A stretch of DNA of 8,500 bases from an uncultured Alphaproteobacteria bacterium (GTDB taxonomy: Bacteria > Pseudomonadota > Alphaproteobacteria > Caulobacterales > Aquidulcibacteraceae), in assembly GCA_937967725.1 (NCBI GenBank), contig CALBSY010000466.1:1-8500 (forward strand). Reading direction: 5' to 3'. Position numbers and translations under genes: made by a program. Numbering within the stretch: the first letter of the stretch is position 1; every line of letters starts with the position of its first letter. Positions 6,574 through 8,500 of the stretch are shown here, piece after piece. Below the pieces are notes generated by a model, which worked only from the letters and a program-made list of their open reading frames with translations, was not told the origin of the DNA and made no database searches.

Positions 6574-7623
6574 TCAGCTTAGAACGCGCGCGCGCAGACG
6601 CCCCAGCTCCCATAGATCGTTGCGTGTGAAGCCGAGACGGGTGTTGATGGCGGCAAGGACAGGCTTGCCGAGTTTCTTCTCCAGCGCGTCGAGACGCGCG
6701 AACATGTCTTTCTCGGCCACGCCGATCTCGATCTTAGCGCCCGATTGGCTGGCGTGAATGAGTTCTTCGGCGCGCAGCACTAACGCCGTCTTCAATTCCA
6801 CGTAGGCGAAGGCGTCGTCCGCCGCGCCTGCGCCGAGGCGGTTGACGGCGTGGCGGACGGCTTGACCGGCCTCGCTCTCGGCGAAGCGGCCGCTGCGAAT
6901 GTCTTCAAGCGCTTGGCGGTGCGCGGCTTCGTCGGACTTCAGCCATTGCTGAGTCGCGCGTTCGCTGCGCGCCAAGGTGAGAAACAGCATCAGCGGCACA
7001 AGCAGGAGCGTCAGCGCCATGATCAGGATGGGCTGATGCGGAAAATGATTGAATCCCGAATGCACCGCCATCGCGACAGCGAGGCCTGGGAGGAAAAGCA
7101 ACGGGTTGAAGCGATAACCCGCAGCGGCCGCTTCGGCTTGGCGCTCAGTCATTTCGTGGGAGATCACGGCGAAGAGCGCGGTGGCCCCGCCATGCATGAT
7201 CGCGGTGCCGAAACCGCGCACCAGCCAGGCGCTGATATTGGCGTCGGCGACTTCGGTGGTGAGGTACCACATGTTCTCGACCACCGAGAATCCGGCGCCC
7301 ACCGCGAACCCGGCGATGGCGGCGTCGAGCTTGAAGCCGATGCGGTTCATGACAAAGAGCGCCAGAATCGGCGCCGCCTTCAGGCTCTCCTCGATCACCG
7401 GCGCCACGTAGCGCGTGTAGCTGGAAAAACCGATCGGGAAGCCGTCCATCACACGCCAGTTGGCGATGAAGCTTAACGCCGCCAGCGCACCGCCGCATAC
7501 GAGCAAGAGCGCGATCACGCGTGCGGTGATGAGGTTAAATACGTCCAGGCGGTCGAACACGACCAGCATGACCAAGACAGGCGCCGCTGAGATTAGCGCC
7601 TTCAGCAATAGATCGGCGTCCAT
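6574..7623 (-). CDS. PrsW-family intramembrane metalloprotease
   Basis: A 349-residue polytopic inner-membrane protein of the PrsW/CPBP-like glutamic-type protease family; Bacillus PrsW cuts an anti-sigma factor (RsiW). The family motifs are present: EESLK (E78, E79, K82) at the end of a membrane segment, GFAVGAGFSVVEN (105-117, with E116), a histidine in GTAIMHGG (H144), and HSGFNH (188-193). About seven hydrophobic helices fill residues 6-217. They are followed by a soluble, charged, probably helical cytoplasmic tail of some 130 residues (about 218-349), longer than a bare protease core needs. The ATG at 7623-7621 overlaps by one base the stop of the preceding barrel gene (TGATG), which supports this start and translational coupling. 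Its frame is open further upstream, but inside the barrel gene. Its target here is unknown. Confidence 0.85.
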   Translation of the reverse strand: MDADLLLKALISAAPVLVMLVVFDRLDVFNLITARVIALLLVCGGALAALSFIANWRVMDGFPIGFSSYTRYVAPVIEESLKAAPILALFVMNRIGFKLDAAIAGFAVGAGFSVVENMWYLTTEVADANISAWLVRGFGTAIMHGGATALFAVISHEMTERQAEAAAAGYRFNPLLFLPGLAVAMAVHSGFNHFPHQPILIMALTLLLVPLMLFLTLARSERATQQWLKSDEAAHRQALEDIRSGRFAESEAGQAVRHAVNRLGAGAADDAFAYVELKTALVLRAEELIHASQSGAKIEIGVAEKDMFARLDALEKKLGKPVLAAINTRLGFTRNDLWELGRLRARVLS

Positions 7624-8483
7624 CACATGATCTTCAGCGAGATCAGCACTTCGCTGCCCCGGCTTTCGCCATCCTCGAAGCCTTCGGCGTAGCCGAGTGA
7701 GAGCACCATTGGCAACCTGTGCGCCACGGTGAAATTCCAATCTGTTTGCACGCCCACGGTTTGCAGCGAGCGGCGATCGCCGTTGGCGCGCTCGATTTCC
7801 ATGGCGCCGGCGAAGATGGCGGGACGCATCGAGCTTAAAAAGATGCTGTCGACGCCGATGTCCTCGAACCTGAGCGGCGGCAGATTAATTTCGCCGACGC
7901 TGCGCACGAAGGTTGGCGCGTCGATTTCATTAATCTCGAAGCCCGGGAAGCTGTAGTATTCGCGATACCGCTTCACTTCACGATCATCGACGTAATTGTT
8001 GCCGAACGCGCCCATGTAGAAACTGCTGAGCGGGCTCGCATCGTCACCGCCCGCGGTCCCCGCGGCGCTGTACAGCCACGCCGAGGCGTTGTTGATCGGC
8101 AGCGGCACGCCGAAATCGATCCCGCCGCGCACGCTAGGGAAGGTTTCGCCATTAGCGCGCTCGGCGCCGGCCGCCAGATCCCAGCGCCAGCCGCTCTCAT
8201 GATCTACTGCGCCGAGCGAGCGTGTCGTGTTCGAATAGCTGAGTTCGGCGCTAACGCTACCCAGCGTGTCGAACTGCGTCTGTACTTCTTGCGCCTCTGG
8301 CAAAGTGTCTAGGCCGGTGTAGTAGGCGGCTTCGACGTTAAGATTGAGCTGGCGCGGCGGGTCGTAGATGAAATTGCGGTGATAGCCGACGATCAGCGCG
8401 TCGCCGGCGCGCGAGCGTTCAGTGGGGCCAAACAGATCGTAGAAATCCGCGCCGTTGTGCCTGTAGCGGAAGCTCCAACGCAA
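7623..8483 (-). CDS. C-terminal outer-membrane-barrel-like region, possibly truncated by an in-frame stop
   Basis: 286 codons from a TTG, ending SLKIM. Alternating polar/hydrophobic stretches rich in Tyr, Phe and Gly, separated by charged loops, suggest outer-membrane beta strands. The pieces NGADFYDLFGPTERSRAG, RLPMVLSLGYAEGFED and EVLISLKIM resemble, from memory, the C-terminal barrel of large TolB/PD40-type surface proteins of Caulobacterales relatives; this is inference. The predicted product has no signal peptide and the TTG has no ribosome site, so it is unlikely to be a genuine start. An in-frame TAG lies two codons upstream (8489-8487), and the frame before it reads Ile-Glu-Tyr to the window edge. 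Either a larger gene has been cut by a nonsense change or frameshift, or a sequence error is present. The stop codon overlaps the prsW-like start by one base. Confidence 0.55.
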   Translation of the reverse strand: MRWSFRYRHNGADFYDLFGPTERSRAGDALIVGYHRNFIYDPPRQLNLNVEAAYYTGLDTLPEAQEVQTQFDTLGSVSAELSYSNTTRSLGAVDHESGWRWDLAAGAERANGETFPSVRGGIDFGVPLPINNASAWLYSAAGTAGGDDASPLSSFYMGAFGNNYVDDREVKRYREYYSFPGFEINEIDAPTFVRSVGEINLPPLRFEDIGVDSIFLSSMRPAIFAGAMEIERANGDRRSLQTVGVQTDWNFTVAHRLPMVLSLGYAEGFEDGESRGSEVLISLKIM

Positions 8484-8500
8484 AGGCTAATACTCGATGT

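Overview
The window looks like chromosomal DNA of an alphaproteobacterium, most likely from the Caulobacterales/Hyphomonadaceae side of the class. The evidence is GC-rich DNA with dense short spacers, a TIGR02300-type zinc-ribbon/acidic-tail protein divergent from aroA, a class II-like AroA, and cmk followed by rpsA on the same strand. The assignment rests on gene content read by eye; no search was run.

Layout, left to right. The minus strand carries the first 70 codons of rpsA (ribosomal protein S1) and, upstream of it, cmk (cytidylate kinase). Next come two plus-strand genes 15 bp apart: a flavoprotein monooxygenase very like mycobacterial EthA (Baeyer-Villiger type) and a divergent member of the dicarboxylate/amino acid:cation symporter family. 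They meet head-on a small secreted four-cysteine protein of unknown function on the minus strand, the two genes sharing a CTAG that holds both stop codons. Upstream of that protein gene, on the minus strand, is aroA (EPSP synthase). Divergent from aroA is the TIGR02300-like gene, followed by a complete tRNA-Ala(GGC) with encoded CCA. The tRNA runs tail-to-tail, with no spacer, into a PrsW-like intramembrane protease gene on the minus strand. The start codon of prsW overlaps by one base the stop of a gene for a C-terminal outer-membrane-barrel-like region. In that reading frame an amber codon stands 11 bases from the window edge.

How the genes fit together. aroA, cmk and rpsA are often neighbours in alphaproteobacteria (shikimate pathway, pyrimidine nucleotide salvage, translation). 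Here about 3.5 kb carrying the monooxygenase, transporter and secreted protein lies between aroA and cmk, which suggests an inserted accessory cassette. The monooxygenase and transporter look like one transcription unit and may import and oxidise a common compound, though no substrate can be read from sequence. The barrel gene and prsW form a second, translationally coupled minus-strand unit with an envelope theme.

There is no gene-free stretch longer than 300 bases. The longest spacers are about 90-120 bp (rpsA-cmk, cmk-monooxygenase, secreted protein-aroA, aroA-TIGR02300, TIGR02300-tRNA). Several contain GC-rich inverted repeats, but no classic terminator with a T-run was found. I saw no CRISPR array, insertion sequence, integrase or phage gene.
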